Part shown: positions 1 to 6,780 of the stretch, one piece after another
Numbering within the stretch: the stretch's first letter is position 1
Layout of the letters: each line of letters begins with the position of its first letter
Source of the DNA: Acidobacteriota bacterium
GTDB taxonomy: Bacteria > Acidobacteriota > HRBIN11
Length of the DNA: 12,848 nt
Direction of reading: 5' to 3'
Assembly (NCBI GenBank): GCA_030550225.1
Contig: JAUQPV010000042.1
Span: forward strand, 1-12,848
The notes under the pieces: model-generated
What the model was told of the DNA's origin: nothing
The model's input: only the letters and a program-made list of their open reading frames with translations
The model's database searches: none
Translations under genes and position numbers: made by a program

Positions 1-464
1 ACCTTAATGCCGTTCAGGACATACCGGTCGCCCTTCCGGACGGCCCGGGTCTGGACGCCGGCGGCGTCGGAACCCGTGTTCGGTTCCGTCTGGGCAAAGG
101 CCCCGAGCCACTCACCCCGGGCCATCGCCGGGAGATAGCGGGCCCGGGCCTCGGGGGTCCCGTAGTGAACGATCATCGGACACACGAGGCCCACGTGGAC
201 GCCGACCGTGATGGCGACGGAGGCCGAAATACGGGCCATCTCCTCGACGGCGATGACCTGGCCGAGGGCGTCCAGGGGGGTACCCCCGTATTCTTCGGGG
301 ACCGACGCCCCCAGGAGACCCAACTCGCCGAGACGGCGGAAGACCTCGTCGGGAAAGTAGCCCGCCCGGTCCCACCGGTCCACGTGGGGAGCGACCTCCG
401 ACTCCATGAAGGCCCGGACCGTGTCCCGAAGCAGGTGATGCTCTTCTGTGTATGCAAACTCCAT
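1..464 (-). CDS. Acyl-CoA dehydrogenase, N-terminal part (runs off left edge)
   Basis: Flavin-dependent alpha,beta-dehydrogenation of acyl-CoA thioesters in fatty-acid or branched-chain amino-acid breakdown, in the cytoplasm. Only 154 codons are visible. The start region MEFAYTEEHHLL and the segment DEVFRRLGELGLLG followed by PEEYGG (about residues 39-61) are typical of the family's N-terminal helical domain. AQTEPNTGSDAAG (residues 125-137) is the family signature near the FAD/substrate site. The last residues NGIK lead into the beta domain. The ATG at 464 is preceded in frame by a stop (468-470) and has an AAGGGA ribosome site about 7 nt upstream, so the start is firm. It begins 10 nt after the HIT gene stop, so the two are probably one transcript. 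The catalytic Glu lies beyond the window, so substrate class cannot be judged. Confidence 0.95.
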   Translation of the reverse strand, partial: MEFAYTEEHHLLRDTVRAFMESEVAPHVDRWDRAGYFPDEVFRRLGELGLLGASVPEEYGGTPLDALGQVIAVEEMARISASVAITVGVHVGLVCPMIVHYGTPEARARYLPAMARGEWLGAFAQTEPNTGSDAAGVQTRAVRKGDRYVLNGIK

Positions 465-474
465 GAGCTATCCC

Positions 475-990
475 TTAGCCCGTCGGATAGGTACCCCGAC
501 GGAGACGAGCCTCCAAGAGGGGCCGGAGTCGATCAAAGGTCGTCGGGATGTCTTCCGGGATCAGGCGGGTCTCGGCGACCGTCGCCATAAAGTTCGTGTC
601 CCCTTCCCATCGGGGCAAGACGTGGAGGTGATAGTGGTCGGCAAACCCGGCCCCGGCACACCGGCCCAGGTTCATCCCCAGGTTAAAGCCGTGCGGTCGG
701 TAGGCCTCGTGAAGGACCTCCAGGACGACAGGGATCCAAAGGGCCATCTCGGTTAATGCTTCCGGCGATGCCTCCGTCGGGGAGGCCCAGTGGGTCAGGG
801 GCGCGATCATCATATGCCCATTCGAGTACGGATACAGGTTCAACATGATGAGGTTCCACCGGCCTCGGAACAGGACCCACCGTTCCCGGGGGTCGGCCGC
901 CTGGGCCGCCGCGCAGAAAATACACGTCTGCATTTCCTCGTCGACCCGCTCGAGGTACCTTTTTCGCCAGGGTGTAAATAAGGGGCGCAT
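475..990 (-). CDS. HIT-family nucleotide hydrolase/transferase (Ap4A phosphorylase-like)
   Basis: Histidine-triad protein of 171 residues, cytoplasmic. Relatives hydrolyse or phosphorolyse dinucleoside polyphosphates or nucleotide conjugates. Visible: CxxC at C23/C26 (CIFC), a probable zinc site; the nucleotide-binding stretch LNLYPYSNGHMMIAP (residues 50-64); NLGMNLGRCAGAG (103-115); and the histidine triad HYHLHVL (H119, H121, H123) followed by PRWEGDTNFM. These match the ATP adenylyltransferase-like bacterial HIT subgroup in order and length. The frame is open upstream to 1098, but that extension reads through a heptamer repeat. The ATG at 990 begins MRPLFTPWRKRYL, which resembles the usual family N-terminus. 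Its ribosome site is poor (AAGG abuts the ATG), so the start is chosen on homology. It lies downstream of the S1-like gene on the same strand and 10 nt before the acyl-CoA dehydrogenase. Confidence 0.92.
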   Translation of the reverse strand: MRPLFTPWRKRYLERVDEEMQTCIFCAAAQAADPRERWVLFRGRWNLIMLNLYPYSNGHMMIAPLTHWASPTEASPEALTEMALWIPVVLEVLHEAYRPHGFNLGMNLGRCAGAGFADHYHLHVLPRWEGDTNFMATVAETRLIPEDIPTTFDRLRPLLEARLRRGTYPTG

Positions 991-1018
991 CCTTCGAAGA
1001 CCCGAATTCGGGGTGGAA

Positions 1019-1067
1019 TGCAGGATACAGGATGCGGAATACGGGATGCAAGATACAGGATGAAGGC
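1019..1067. repeat. Period-7 degenerate tandem repeat (TRCRRGA type), array 1
   Basis: Seven consecutive 7-nt units in register: TGCAGGA, TACAGGA, TGCGGAA, TACGGGA, TGCAAGA, TACAGGA, TGAAGGC. Units tend to alternate TGC and TAC. The array fills the 104-nt spacer between the S1-like gene and the HIT gene. The same unit type recurs at 6301-6349. Function unknown. Confidence 0.85.
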
Positions 1068-1094
1068 ATGCAGATGGGCCCATCCAGACAAGCG

Positions 1095-3014
1095 TCACGT
1101 GCCCTGGGAGCCCTCGCCGGAGGAGCCCTTCGTGTAGGCCTTAAACTTCTCCAGCTCTTGGGCCACGATGTCCCCCAGCCGGACCTTGTCGGCCTCCCGC
1201 TTCTGACGGGCCGCCTCCAGGTCCTGTCGGATCCGGTCCCGGTGGAGCTCTCGCAAGCTCAGGACGATGCGGCGCTTCCGAGGCTCCATCTGGATGATCT
1301 TGGATTCCAACGTCTGGCCGACCTCAGGTTCCTCGGTCACGACGCCCTTCCCTCGCCGACGTCGCACGTAGTGGCCCCGGGGCAAGAGAGCGTCGATGTC
1401 GGGATAGCCCTCGGGGCGGACGAAACAGCCGTTCTCGAATTTCTCGATGACGGTCCCCTGCACGACGTCGCCGACGGCATAGCGTTCGGCAAACTCCTTC
1501 CATGGGTTCGGCTGAAGTCGCCGCAAGCTCAGATAGACCCGCAGGACGTCGGGCCGCCCTCGCAGGACCTGCGCTGTCACGACCTGACCCCGGTGGAGGT
1601 ATTCGGACGGCGGCTGGGGTTTCCTCTGCCAAGTGATCTCCCGAAGGGGGATGAAGCCCAAGATGTCCGGGAATTCATCCAGCCGCGTGATGGCACCCCG
1701 CATGTTGAAGCGGTCGACCGTCGTCGTCACGACCGACCCGGGCGGGTACTTGGCCAGAAATTCGTCGACGGGATTCGGCAGGACGGCCTTCAGGCTGAGG
1801 GAGATCCGCTTCCGCTTCGTGTCGATGTCGATGATGCGGACCTGAACCGTGTCGCCGACCTTCAGGACCTGCGAGGGGTGCCGGATCCGGGTCGACCACG
1901 CCAGTTCCGACACGTGGATGAGGCCCGAGACACCCGGCTCGATCTCAACAAAGGCCCCGTAGTCGACGACGTTCGTCACGGTCGCCGTCACCGTCTGGCC
2001 GACCGCGTAGCTCTTGACAGCTCGGGTCCATGGGTCCGGCATCAACTGCTTAAGGCCCAGGGAGACCCTCTGCGTGGCCTCATCGTAAGCCAGGACCTTC
2101 ACCCGAATCGATTGGCCGACCTGGACGACCTCCGAGGGGTGCGGGACCCTCTGCCAGCTCAGGTCCGACTTATGGATCATGCCGTCGACGCCGCCCAGGT
2201 CGACGAAGACCCCGTAGTCGGTGATGTTCTTGACGATGCCTTCCAGGACAGCACCCGGTCGCAGGAGCTCCAAGACCTGCCGGCGGCGCTTCTCCCGCTC
2301 TTCCTCCAGTAAGACTCGCCGGGAGACGACGACGGTCCGCTTCTGAGGGTCGATCGTCAAGACTTTGACCTGGACCGTCTGACCCAGCCAGGCATCGTAG
2401 TCCTCCGGCTTCCGCAGGTCGACCTGCGAACCCGGCAGAAAGGCCCGGGCGCCGCCGAGGTCCACGAAGTAGCCGCCCTTCAGACGGCGGACGATCCGCC
2501 CCGTCAGGGGCGTCCCGGCCTGATGGGCCTGGACGATCCGGTCCCAGGCCATCTGGAAGTCGGCCTGACGCTTCGACAGGGGGACGTAATCCTGCTCCGG
2601 CTCGTACCGCAGGACCTGGACGAAGATCGTGTCACCCTCGGCGACGGTCAGTTGACCGGCTTCGTCTTGCAGTTCTTCCAAGGGGACGAGACCCTCGACC
2701 CGGTAGCCGATGTCTACGACGGCATGCTCGGTCCCGATATGAATGACTCGGCCGGTCAAGATCTGACCTGGCTCCGGCGGGGTAAGCTGACGTTCGACCG
2801 TCGACATCAGGAGGGCCGTATAGTCCTCTGGTGATGCCGACTCGGGGGCCGGCGCTTCTTCCATCGGGGGTGATGCCCCGGCATCCGGTCCGTCGGGGAC
2901 CGAGGAGACCCTATTCGTCGATGGCGTATCATCACTGGGTATATCCCGCAAGGGTTCTTCTTGGAGCGTCATATGTGTCACCCCATCAAGCTTCGGACCC
3001 CAAGCCGGAGCCAT
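1095..3014 (-). CDS. rpsA: S1 RNA-binding domain protein, ribosomal protein S1-like
   Basis: RNA-binding protein of 639 residues (625 if started at the ATG at 2972), in the size range of long bacterial S1 proteins. It probably helps mRNA bind the 30S subunit. Six S1-type OB folds can be traced at about residues 82-149, 167-233, 253-323, 338-409, 425-498 and 514-588. Domains 3 and 4 are the most canonical (ITDYGVFVDLGGVDGMIHKSDLSW and VVDYGAFVEIE...GLIHVSELAW). Domains 5 and 6 are diverged, with insertions. An acidic, Pro/Ser-rich stretch of about 80 residues precedes domain 1 and a charged basic tail follows domain 6. Two starts are plausible: ATG 3014 with AGAAGG 5 nt upstream, or ATG 2972 with GGGGTG 6 nt upstream. 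The six-domain layout supports an rpsA role, but other multi-S1 proteins cannot be excluded. Confidence 0.93.
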   Translation of the reverse strand: MAPAWGPKLDGVTHMTLQEEPLRDIPSDDTPSTNRVSSVPDGPDAGASPPMEEAPAPESASPEDYTALLMSTVERQLTPPEPGQILTGRVIHIGTEHAVVDIGYRVEGLVPLEELQDEAGQLTVAEGDTIFVQVLRYEPEQDYVPLSKRQADFQMAWDRIVQAHQAGTPLTGRIVRRLKGGYFVDLGGARAFLPGSQVDLRKPEDYDAWLGQTVQVKVLTIDPQKRTVVVSRRVLLEEEREKRRRQVLELLRPGAVLEGIVKNITDYGVFVDLGGVDGMIHKSDLSWQRVPHPSEVVQVGQSIRVKVLAYDEATQRVSLGLKQLMPDPWTRAVKSYAVGQTVTATVTNVVDYGAFVEIEPGVSGLIHVSELAWSTRIRHPSQVLKVGDTVQVRIIDIDTKRKRISLSLKAVLPNPVDEFLAKYPPGSVVTTTVDRFNMRGAITRLDEFPDILGFIPLREITWQRKPQPPSEYLHRGQVVTAQVLRGRPDVLRVYLSLRRLQPNPWKEFAERYAVGDVVQGTVIEKFENGCFVRPEGYPDIDALLPRGHYVRRRRGKGVVTEEPEVGQTLESKIIQMEPRKRRIVLSLRELHRDRIRQDLEAARQKREADKVRLGDIVAQELEKFKAYTKGSSGEGSQGT

Positions 3015-3179
3015 GATGGCCTTCTGGATCGCCCCACCACCGGCGAAAATACTCCGCCGTACCGACGGCCATTCGCAAAAATCATCCCCCTCGTCTTCAG
3101 AGGCCGAGAAGGCGGGGACCCCTACGCAGGGTCACGGTGGAAGGCGCCCGGCGGAGCCAATCGGATAAGACACGCATTC

Positions 3180-3255
3180 TGGTGGGCGATAGAGGACTCG
3201 AACCTCTGACCTCTGGTTCGTGAAACCAGCGCTCTACCATCTGAGCTAATCGCCC
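3180..3255 (-). tRNA. tRNA-Val (anticodon CAC), CCA encoded
   Basis: Complete cloverleaf of 76 nt on the minus strand. The acceptor stem GGGCGAT pairs with ATCGCCC, the D stem is GCTC/GAGC with GG in the loop, and the anticodon stem CTGGT/ACCAG encloses loop TTCACGA (anticodon CAC, reads GUG). The variable loop is AGGTC and the T arm AGAGG-TTCGAGT-CCTCT. Discriminator A and a genomically encoded CCA end the gene at 3180. All stems are fully paired. Confidence 0.97.
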
Positions 3256-3265
3256 TTCCTATACA

Positions 3266-3294
3266 AGTTTACCCGGTTCCCCCACCCTTTGCAA
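3266..3294 (-). promoter_or_regulatory. Sigma70-type promoter of tRNA-Val
   Basis: On the minus strand, TTGCAA (-35, 3289-3294) is followed by a 17-nt spacer and TAAACT (-10, 3266-3271). Transcription would start a few bases before the tRNA 5' end at 3255. Four of six bases match consensus in each box and the spacing is optimal. Inferred from sequence only. Confidence 0.6.
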
Positions 3295-3302
3295 ATCGGG
3301 AT

Positions 3303-3351
3303 CCGGCAGTTCGGGAGTTTGGTAGGTGAGCCGGAGACTACCGACCTGCCG
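3303..3351 (-). terminator. Nested hairpin downstream of the TonB receptor gene
   Basis: Just after the receptor stop codon, CGGCAG (minus strand, 3346-3351) can pair with CTGCCG (3304-3309). Inside lies a second stem, GGTAG/CTACC (3338-3342 with 3321-3325). There is no T tract, so it may be a weak or Rho-assisted terminator, or only a 3' stabilising structure, separating the receptor from the tRNA promoter. Confidence 0.35.
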
Positions 3352-3353
3352 AA

Positions 3354-6263
3354 TCACAGCATGTACCGCAGGCCGAACCGAAAGATCCGGGGTGAGATAA
3401 GCTCGGTGACCTTGTCGTAGAGGTCCGGTACGTTGGCCGACCCGAATTTCTTCGTCGCCACGGCGTTGTTCGTCACGTTGAAGGCGTCCAGTAAGACGGC
3501 CAGCCGCCCGGTCCCGAGCCGGAAGCCCTTCTCGACCCGGAGGTGGACCAGCCAGAGCATCGGCAGGCGCTTATCCTCCAGACGATGGGTATAGACGGAC
3601 ACGACGCCGCCCCATCCGTTGGACACGCGAGGGACTTGATAGACCGAGCTGTACAGGAGGCCATCTCGGGCCAGGACCGTCCCGGTCAGGACGAAGCCGC
3701 CCGGGAGCTCGACAGCGCCACCGGCCTTGATCATCCAACGGACGTTGTTCATGACGTCGGGCTCCCAGCCTGACATGAAGTAAGGGCCTCCCTCCATCTG
3801 TCCGACGTTGGTCGGGTCCACATAGGCCCGGCGGTCTCGGAAAAACTGGTCGTTCTGCTGGAGCGTCACCGACCCAAAGGCCATCCAGTGCCCGGCCAGC
3901 CGGCGGGTAAACCGGAACTCGATACCCCGGTAGCGGGTGTAGAAAGCCGGTCGATTCGCCCACAAGACACCGGCCGGCTTGTCGAGCGTGCACTCGTAGT
4001 AGGGCCAGCCGCCCCACTCGGCCGGCAGGTGCCCCGCCTCGACCCAGCAGTCGTAAATCTGGTCGGCCGTTACCCGGCCTTCGGGGTCATAAGGGAATTG
4101 CCAGACGTAATCCCAGGCCCGCCGGTAGAAGGCCGTCCCTCCGACCGTCCAGAGGCCATCCCCCAGGCTCCCCTCCAGGCCGACGGTGAACTCCAGGGTC
4201 TTCGGGGACCGATAGTCCGAGGCGACGGCATGGACGACCCGGTTCGGGTCTCCCAGCCGGTGGTCCCAAAAGACGGGCGCCGCCCAGTCGACCTCGTCGG
4301 CGTCGGGGACCCCGTTCCCGTTAGCGTCGCTGAGCCACCGGAAGCGCAGTTCCCGTCGGCCCGTCGGCGACAGGCCGAGGGGTTCTTCCACACCCAGGGC
4401 CGACGGATAGAGGGCCGCCGAGGCCTTCAGGATCAGGGTCCCGCGGCCGCGCAGGTCGTAGCTCAGGGCCATTCGGGGCGACAGCGTCGACCACGTGAAG
4501 GGCAAGCGCCGGTCGGACGTCGAGCCGCCCGGGAGCCGGTCCGGCCGCAGGGGATGGGCCGGTGTCGTCGAGGCCAAGCTCCCGTTTTGCTGGATGTCCC
4601 ACCGGAGGCCGACGACACCCGTCAGCCGGCCCCACGTGACGGTGTCCTGCGCGTACAGGCCCCACCGGCGGACGAACGACCGGGTGTGACCCTCCCGGAC
4701 GAGCCAGACCTCGCCGCCTTCGGTCGGGTCGCCCCGGTCCAGATAGGCGATCCCCAGGCCGTTCGCAAAGCCCTCGGCCCGGCGGACCCGCGTGTCCCGA
4801 AATTCCAGGCCGAACTTCACCTCGTGGTGAAGACCCAGCCATCGGGGTCGCTGGAAGAGGCCCTGGAGGCTTCCGCTGAGGCTCCGAGATCGAACGTCGC
4901 TCCAGGCATAGCTGTCGTGCCAGATGCCCGTCTCGTAGTCGTATACGCCCGGTCGGTCTGTCCCGCCCTGGGGGACCCGGCGGTCCAGCGTTTGGTTCCA
5001 CCCGACCTTGCCCGACAAGAACAGACGCTCGTTCACGAGCCAGTCGTCTTGGACCTTCACCAGGGGCATCTGCTCCTGCTGACGGTACGTCGTCTCCGGT
5101 GGCCGTTCGAAGTCGGCCTCCATGCCCTGCCGGTGATTCCAAGACCCCAGGCCCAGGACTTCCAACATGTGGGTCCCCAGCCGAGCGTTCAACTTGGCCG
5201 TCCCGTGGTCCAGGTGACGGACGTCGTGCTGAAACTGGGCGACGATCGTCTCGGCCTCGTCTTCGCCCGTCGTCTCGGCGTCCCCGGCCGTCGGGGTCAT
5301 CAGGTCATAGTCCAGACCCCCGTAACCGACCCAGAGCCACAGACGGTCCCGCCGGAGGGGGCCGCCCCACTGGAAGCCGTAATCCTTGACGTCCCGAATC
5401 CGGTCGCTTTCGACCTCCGGGGCCAGTTCCGAGCGAAGAGCCCTCGACACGTTGTCGGCCTGAAACCGGTCGTTGGCCCACAGGAAGCGACCCCCGCCGG
5501 ACATCCGGTTCTGCCCCCGACGGGTCACGAGGTTGACCGTCACGCCGCCCGTGAAGGCCTCGACGTCGGTCGCCCCCGCCGATATCTGAAGCTCCTCGAC
5601 GGCGTCAAAGTCAAAATACGTCGGACTCGTCCCCAGGACGGCCACGTCCGTGATAGGAAGCCCATCCAGGTACCACTGGTTGTCGTGCCATTCAGCGCCC
5701 CGGGCCATGAAGTCCGACTGCCGACCCGCCTCGGAGCCGCCGTCCAGCCGCTCGGTCTCGACGAACACGCCGGGCGTCAGGGCCAGTATGACCCAGGGAT
5801 CTCGAGCGACGGGCACGCTTTCCAGGACGTCCTTGGAAAAGTGGGTCGCCACCTCGGCCTTCTTGACGTCGACCATCGAGACCTGACCCCGGACGACGAC
5901 GGCGGCCTCGGCCCCAGGGGCCATCTGGACGTCGACCCGAACGTTCAGGCCGACCCGGACCTCGACGGCCGTCCGGACGACCGACCGGAAACCGGTCAGG
6001 TCAAAACGGACGACGTAGTCCTTGGCCGGCGGCAAGCCCGGAAATAGGTAGTCCCCGACGGCGTCCGTCACGGTCACGAGCCGGCCGACGACGGCCGACG
6101 TCAGCGTCACGGTCACGCCCGGCAGGGGCTGGCCCTCGGGGTCTGTGACCCGCCCGTAGATGCTTCCCGTCCGGGCTTGACCGTACACGTCCGCCACCGA
6201 ATAGACCAGTATCGTCCACCCGACCAGAAGGATGACTCGACGGACGGCCACCGTCCCCCACAT
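3354..6263 (-). CDS. TonB-dependent outer-membrane receptor with N-terminal carboxypeptidase-regulatory-like domain (Oar-like)
   Basis: Protein of 969 residues, probably an outer-membrane beta-barrel importing a ligand powered by TonB; ligand unknown. Order: signal peptide (about 1-28, hydrophobic ILLVGWTILVYSVADVYG); CarboxypepD_reg-like Ig fold (34-115, GSIYGRVTDPEGQPLPGVTV...DYLFPGLPP...FRSV); plug domain (about 135-247, with ESVPVARDPWVILALTPGV, YLDGLPITD and VEELQISAGATDVEAFTGGVT); then a long barrel rich in aromatic strands, ending RIFRFGLRYML. About residues 644-657 read SDANGNGVPDADEV, a calcium-loop-like Asp/Asn motif in an extracellular-loop position. Start ATG 6263 has a strong GGAGGTG site 4 nt upstream; the longer open frame to 6437 would translate a repeat array and bury the signal peptide. 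No clear TonB box seen. It is divergent from the M16 pair. Confidence 0.95.
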   Translation of the reverse strand: MWGTVAVRRVILLVGWTILVYSVADVYGQARTGSIYGRVTDPEGQPLPGVTVTLTSAVVGRLVTVTDAVGDYLFPGLPPAKDYVVRFDLTGFRSVVRTAVEVRVGLNVRVDVQMAPGAEAAVVVRGQVSMVDVKKAEVATHFSKDVLESVPVARDPWVILALTPGVFVETERLDGGSEAGRQSDFMARGAEWHDNQWYLDGLPITDVAVLGTSPTYFDFDAVEELQISAGATDVEAFTGGVTVNLVTRRGQNRMSGGGRFLWANDRFQADNVSRALRSELAPEVESDRIRDVKDYGFQWGGPLRRDRLWLWVGYGGLDYDLMTPTAGDAETTGEDEAETIVAQFQHDVRHLDHGTAKLNARLGTHMLEVLGLGSWNHRQGMEADFERPPETTYRQQEQMPLVKVQDDWLVNERLFLSGKVGWNQTLDRRVPQGGTDRPGVYDYETGIWHDSYAWSDVRSRSLSGSLQGLFQRPRWLGLHHEVKFGLEFRDTRVRRAEGFANGLGIAYLDRGDPTEGGEVWLVREGHTRSFVRRWGLYAQDTVTWGRLTGVVGLRWDIQQNGSLASTTPAHPLRPDRLPGGSTSDRRLPFTWSTLSPRMALSYDLRGRGTLILKASAALYPSALGVEEPLGLSPTGRRELRFRWLSDANGNGVPDADEVDWAAPVFWDHRLGDPNRVVHAVASDYRSPKTLEFTVGLEGSLGDGLWTVGGTAFYRRAWDYVWQFPYDPEGRVTADQIYDCWVEAGHLPAEWGGWPYYECTLDKPAGVLWANRPAFYTRYRGIEFRFTRRLAGHWMAFGSVTLQQNDQFFRDRRAYVDPTNVGQMEGGPYFMSGWEPDVMNNVRWMIKAGGAVELPGGFVLTGTVLARDGLLYSSVYQVPRVSNGWGGVVSVYTHRLEDKRLPMLWLVHLRVEKGFRLGTGRLAVLLDAFNVTNNAVATKKFGSANVPDLYDKVTELISPRIFRFGLRYML

Positions 6264-6300
6264 AGGCCACCTCCCCGGCGCCTTCCGAGACGCACGACGA

Positions 6301-6373
6301 CGCGGGATGCAGGATACAAGATGCGAGCTACAGGATGCAAGATGGAAGTCGGTGTTGGGGCTTGGATGTTGGG
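6301..6373. repeat. Period-7 degenerate tandem repeat, array 2 (two unit types)
   Basis: Units of 7 nt: CGCGGGA, TGCAGGA, TACAAGA, TGCGAGC, TACAGGA, TGCAAGA, TGGAAGT. After 3 nt of slippage come TGTTGGG, GCTTGGA, TGTTGGG. The first family matches array 1 (1019-1067); the second matches the TGTTGGG/GGTGTTG units at 8221-8398. It lies immediately upstream of the receptor's ribosome site and would be in its 5' leader. Confidence 0.82.
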
Positions 6374-6439
6374 AGAACCGATCCGTTCGAGAAAATACGA
6401 ATGAGATGGCCTTCCTGACGGACGCCCGCAGGCCCAAGA

Positions 6440-6468
6440 TTTACAGGGCTCGGGGGTTCCGGTATGAT
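6440..6468 (+). promoter_or_regulatory. Sigma70-type promoter for the M16 peptidase operon
   Basis: TTTACA (6440-6445), a 17-nt spacer, then TATGAT (6463-6468). Five of six bases match consensus in each box with optimal spacing. Transcription would start near 6475, giving a leader of about 290 nt before the first M16 start codon. Confidence 0.6.
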
Positions 6469-6481
6469 AGGCAGGCCATCG

Positions 6482-6529
6482 GTGACTTAGGCAGTAAGGC
6501 AATAGGGCAGTAAGGCAGTAAGGGCGGGG
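6482..6529. repeat. Period-8 degenerate tandem repeat (GGCAGTAA type)
   Basis: In-register 8-nt units: GTGACTTA, GGCAGTAA, GGCAATAG, GGCAGTAA, GGCAGTAA, GGGCGGGG; the first and last are degenerate. It starts close to the predicted transcription start of the M16 operon, so it would be the beginning of the leader RNA. Confidence 0.8.
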
Positions 6530-6606
6530 AGGCGAATTCCCGACAGGGCCGTTCAGTCCGTGAGAACCCGGATGGATTCAGCTTTCCCGACCCTTCGTGC
6601 AAGCAT

Positions 6607-6702
6607 CGTGACGGCGTGACGGGGTCCTGCCCGAAGCCGACACCGGGACCCAAGGGCTCGGATGGGCTTCATCACGTCGTCACGACGTCACGTCATCACG
6701 AA
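6607..6702. repeat. Complementary CGTGACGG / GTCACGNC repeats in the M16 leader
   Basis: Two exact copies of CGTGACGG lie at 6607-6622. Four 8-nt units lie at 6671-6702 (ATCACGTC, GTCACGAC, GTCACGTC, ATCACGAA). The two blocks are complementary: 6607-6621 can pair with 6678-6692 at 14 of 15 positions, leaving a 56-nt loop. In RNA this would be a long stem in the 5' leader of the M16 operon. Nothing else recognisable was seen in the rest of the 6264-6763 spacer. Confidence 0.6.
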
Positions 6703-6753
6703 ATTTGAAACATCGTGTTTCCCGGCCACTGGAAAAGCGAGACTCTTTTGGGA

Positions 6754-6780
6754 GATATGAGCCATGCGGCTTCTCATATC
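6754..6780 (+). promoter_or_regulatory. Stem-loop presenting the M16 start codon
   Basis: GATATGAG (6754-6761) is perfectly complementary to CTCATATC (6773-6780). The 11-nt loop (6762-6772) carries the ATG at 6764, and the stem borders the GGGAG ribosome site (6750-6754). The structure could modulate translation initiation. It is seen directly in sequence; its effect is inference. Confidence 0.4.

Noticed and set aside
1032..2312. 426-codon open frame on the plus strand opposite the S1-like gene
   Set aside because: Antisense shadow of a well-supported six-domain S1 protein; its N-terminus is translated heptamer repeat and it has no ribosome site.
3056..3069. Terminator between tRNA-Val and the S1-like gene (GCCGT/ACGGC hairpin)
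   Set aside because: The stem is only 5 bp with a GC-rich context and no adjacent T tract; too weak to list.
3888..6047. 719-codon open frame on the plus strand opposite the TonB receptor
   Set aside because: It is fully antisense to a gene with clear domains, signal peptide and ribosome site. Its translation is Pro/Arg/Asp-rich with no recognisable motif, as expected from GC-rich codon third positions.
6264..6437. Extended N-terminus for the TonB receptor
   Set aside because: The extra 58 codons are repeat-derived, would place the signal peptide internally, and have no better ribosome site than the GGAGGTG before 6263.
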